Shown here piece by piece: positions 48,393 through 48,472 of a stretch of DNA of 48,472 bases (the first letter of the stretch is position 1; each line of letters begins with the position of its first letter). The translations under genes and the position numbers were made by a program. The DNA lies in assembly GCA_025363475.1 (NCBI GenBank), contig JANYDS010000045.1:1-48472 (forward strand), given 5' to 3'. Under the pieces are notes generated by a model. It saw only the letters and a program-made list of their open reading frames with translations, had not been told where the DNA came from and ran no database searches. Source of the stretch: Terriglobia bacterium (GTDB taxonomy: Bacteria > Acidobacteriota > Terriglobia > Bryobacterales > Bryobacteraceae).

Positions 48393-48472
48393 GTCGATTT
48401 GAGTCATGCGCTGAGTACGGAAGCGTGCCTTGGGCTGGCGGGGGTGGCATTACGGGGCAGTAGCGGCGCACT

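Noticed and set aside
48374-48472. A frame from GTG at 48373 that stays open to the window edge (VARQKAGVDLSHAL...).
   Set aside because: Too short to judge, no ribosome-binding site and no recognised motif; it could be the start of a gene but cannot be supported.

Overview
The window looks like a chromosomal piece of an Acidobacteriota bacterium, most likely near Bryobacter/Solibacter. This is inferred from gene content (haem c proteins fused to copper-monooxygenase-like domains, secreted PQQ-propeller and YVTN proteins, several hypothetical proteins of a type I associate with that group), moderately high GC and short gaps; no rRNA or marker gene proves it. Most genes are housekeeping, packed in operons with 1-4 base start/stop overlaps.

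Layout. 1-715: left end of an IS3-like element that has run into a vapC-like toxin gene; the matching antitoxin has a stop at codon 2, so the module looks dead. 753-6702 (minus): pyrR-pyrB-pyrC, then a UPF0182 membrane protein and a small membrane protein. 6754-14230: a conserved hypothetical, homoserine dehydrogenase, a small hypothetical plus a class III aminotransferase (argD-like), mannose-1-phosphate guanylyltransferase, signal peptidase I, a paired SMR-type transporter, and a secreted Asn/Pro-rich protein. 14208-17007 (minus): argF-argH-argR behind two tandem ARG boxes. 17116-17521: an antitoxin with only the C-terminal half of its toxin.

17686-27673 is the most unusual part. Two paralogous two-gene modules (minus strand) each encode an exported protein with one c-type haem site followed by the ligand pattern of a peptidylglycine/dopamine-type dicopper monooxygenase (HH, HxH, HxH, Met), plus an exported partner with a shared PDQGQPTHFY motif. 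Between and beside them are an exported two-haem cytochrome with an internal duplication, a YVTN propeller, an AAA ATPase behind a perfect 15-bp inverted repeat, and a haem-c/PQQ propeller protein. Together they suggest a periplasmic oxidation system of unknown substrate.

27681-34812: an intact vapBC, an exported two-domain VOC protein, then a LysR regulator divergent from dabB-dabA (inorganic carbon accumulation) with a clear dyad operator between them, and a frameshifted Rpn/DUF4351-like gene that overlaps dabA. 34845-39764: larC-metG-tatD-polyprenyl synthase. 39774-44924: a HAD phosphatase, ftsB/divIC-like gene, then psd-pssA-(inactive aspartate-semialdehyde dehydrogenase paralogue)-lptE-holA. 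44908-48192: a small conserved protein, an exported carboxylesterase, a PHP-domain protein and a PAP2 phosphatase. The final 280 bases hold nested palindromes but no recognised gene.

A trait running through the window is that many transcription-unit heads have a TANNNT -10 box only 6-8 bases from the start codon and no Shine-Dalgarno sequence, which suggests leaderless mRNAs. Assignments rest on motif reading by eye; no database search was run.
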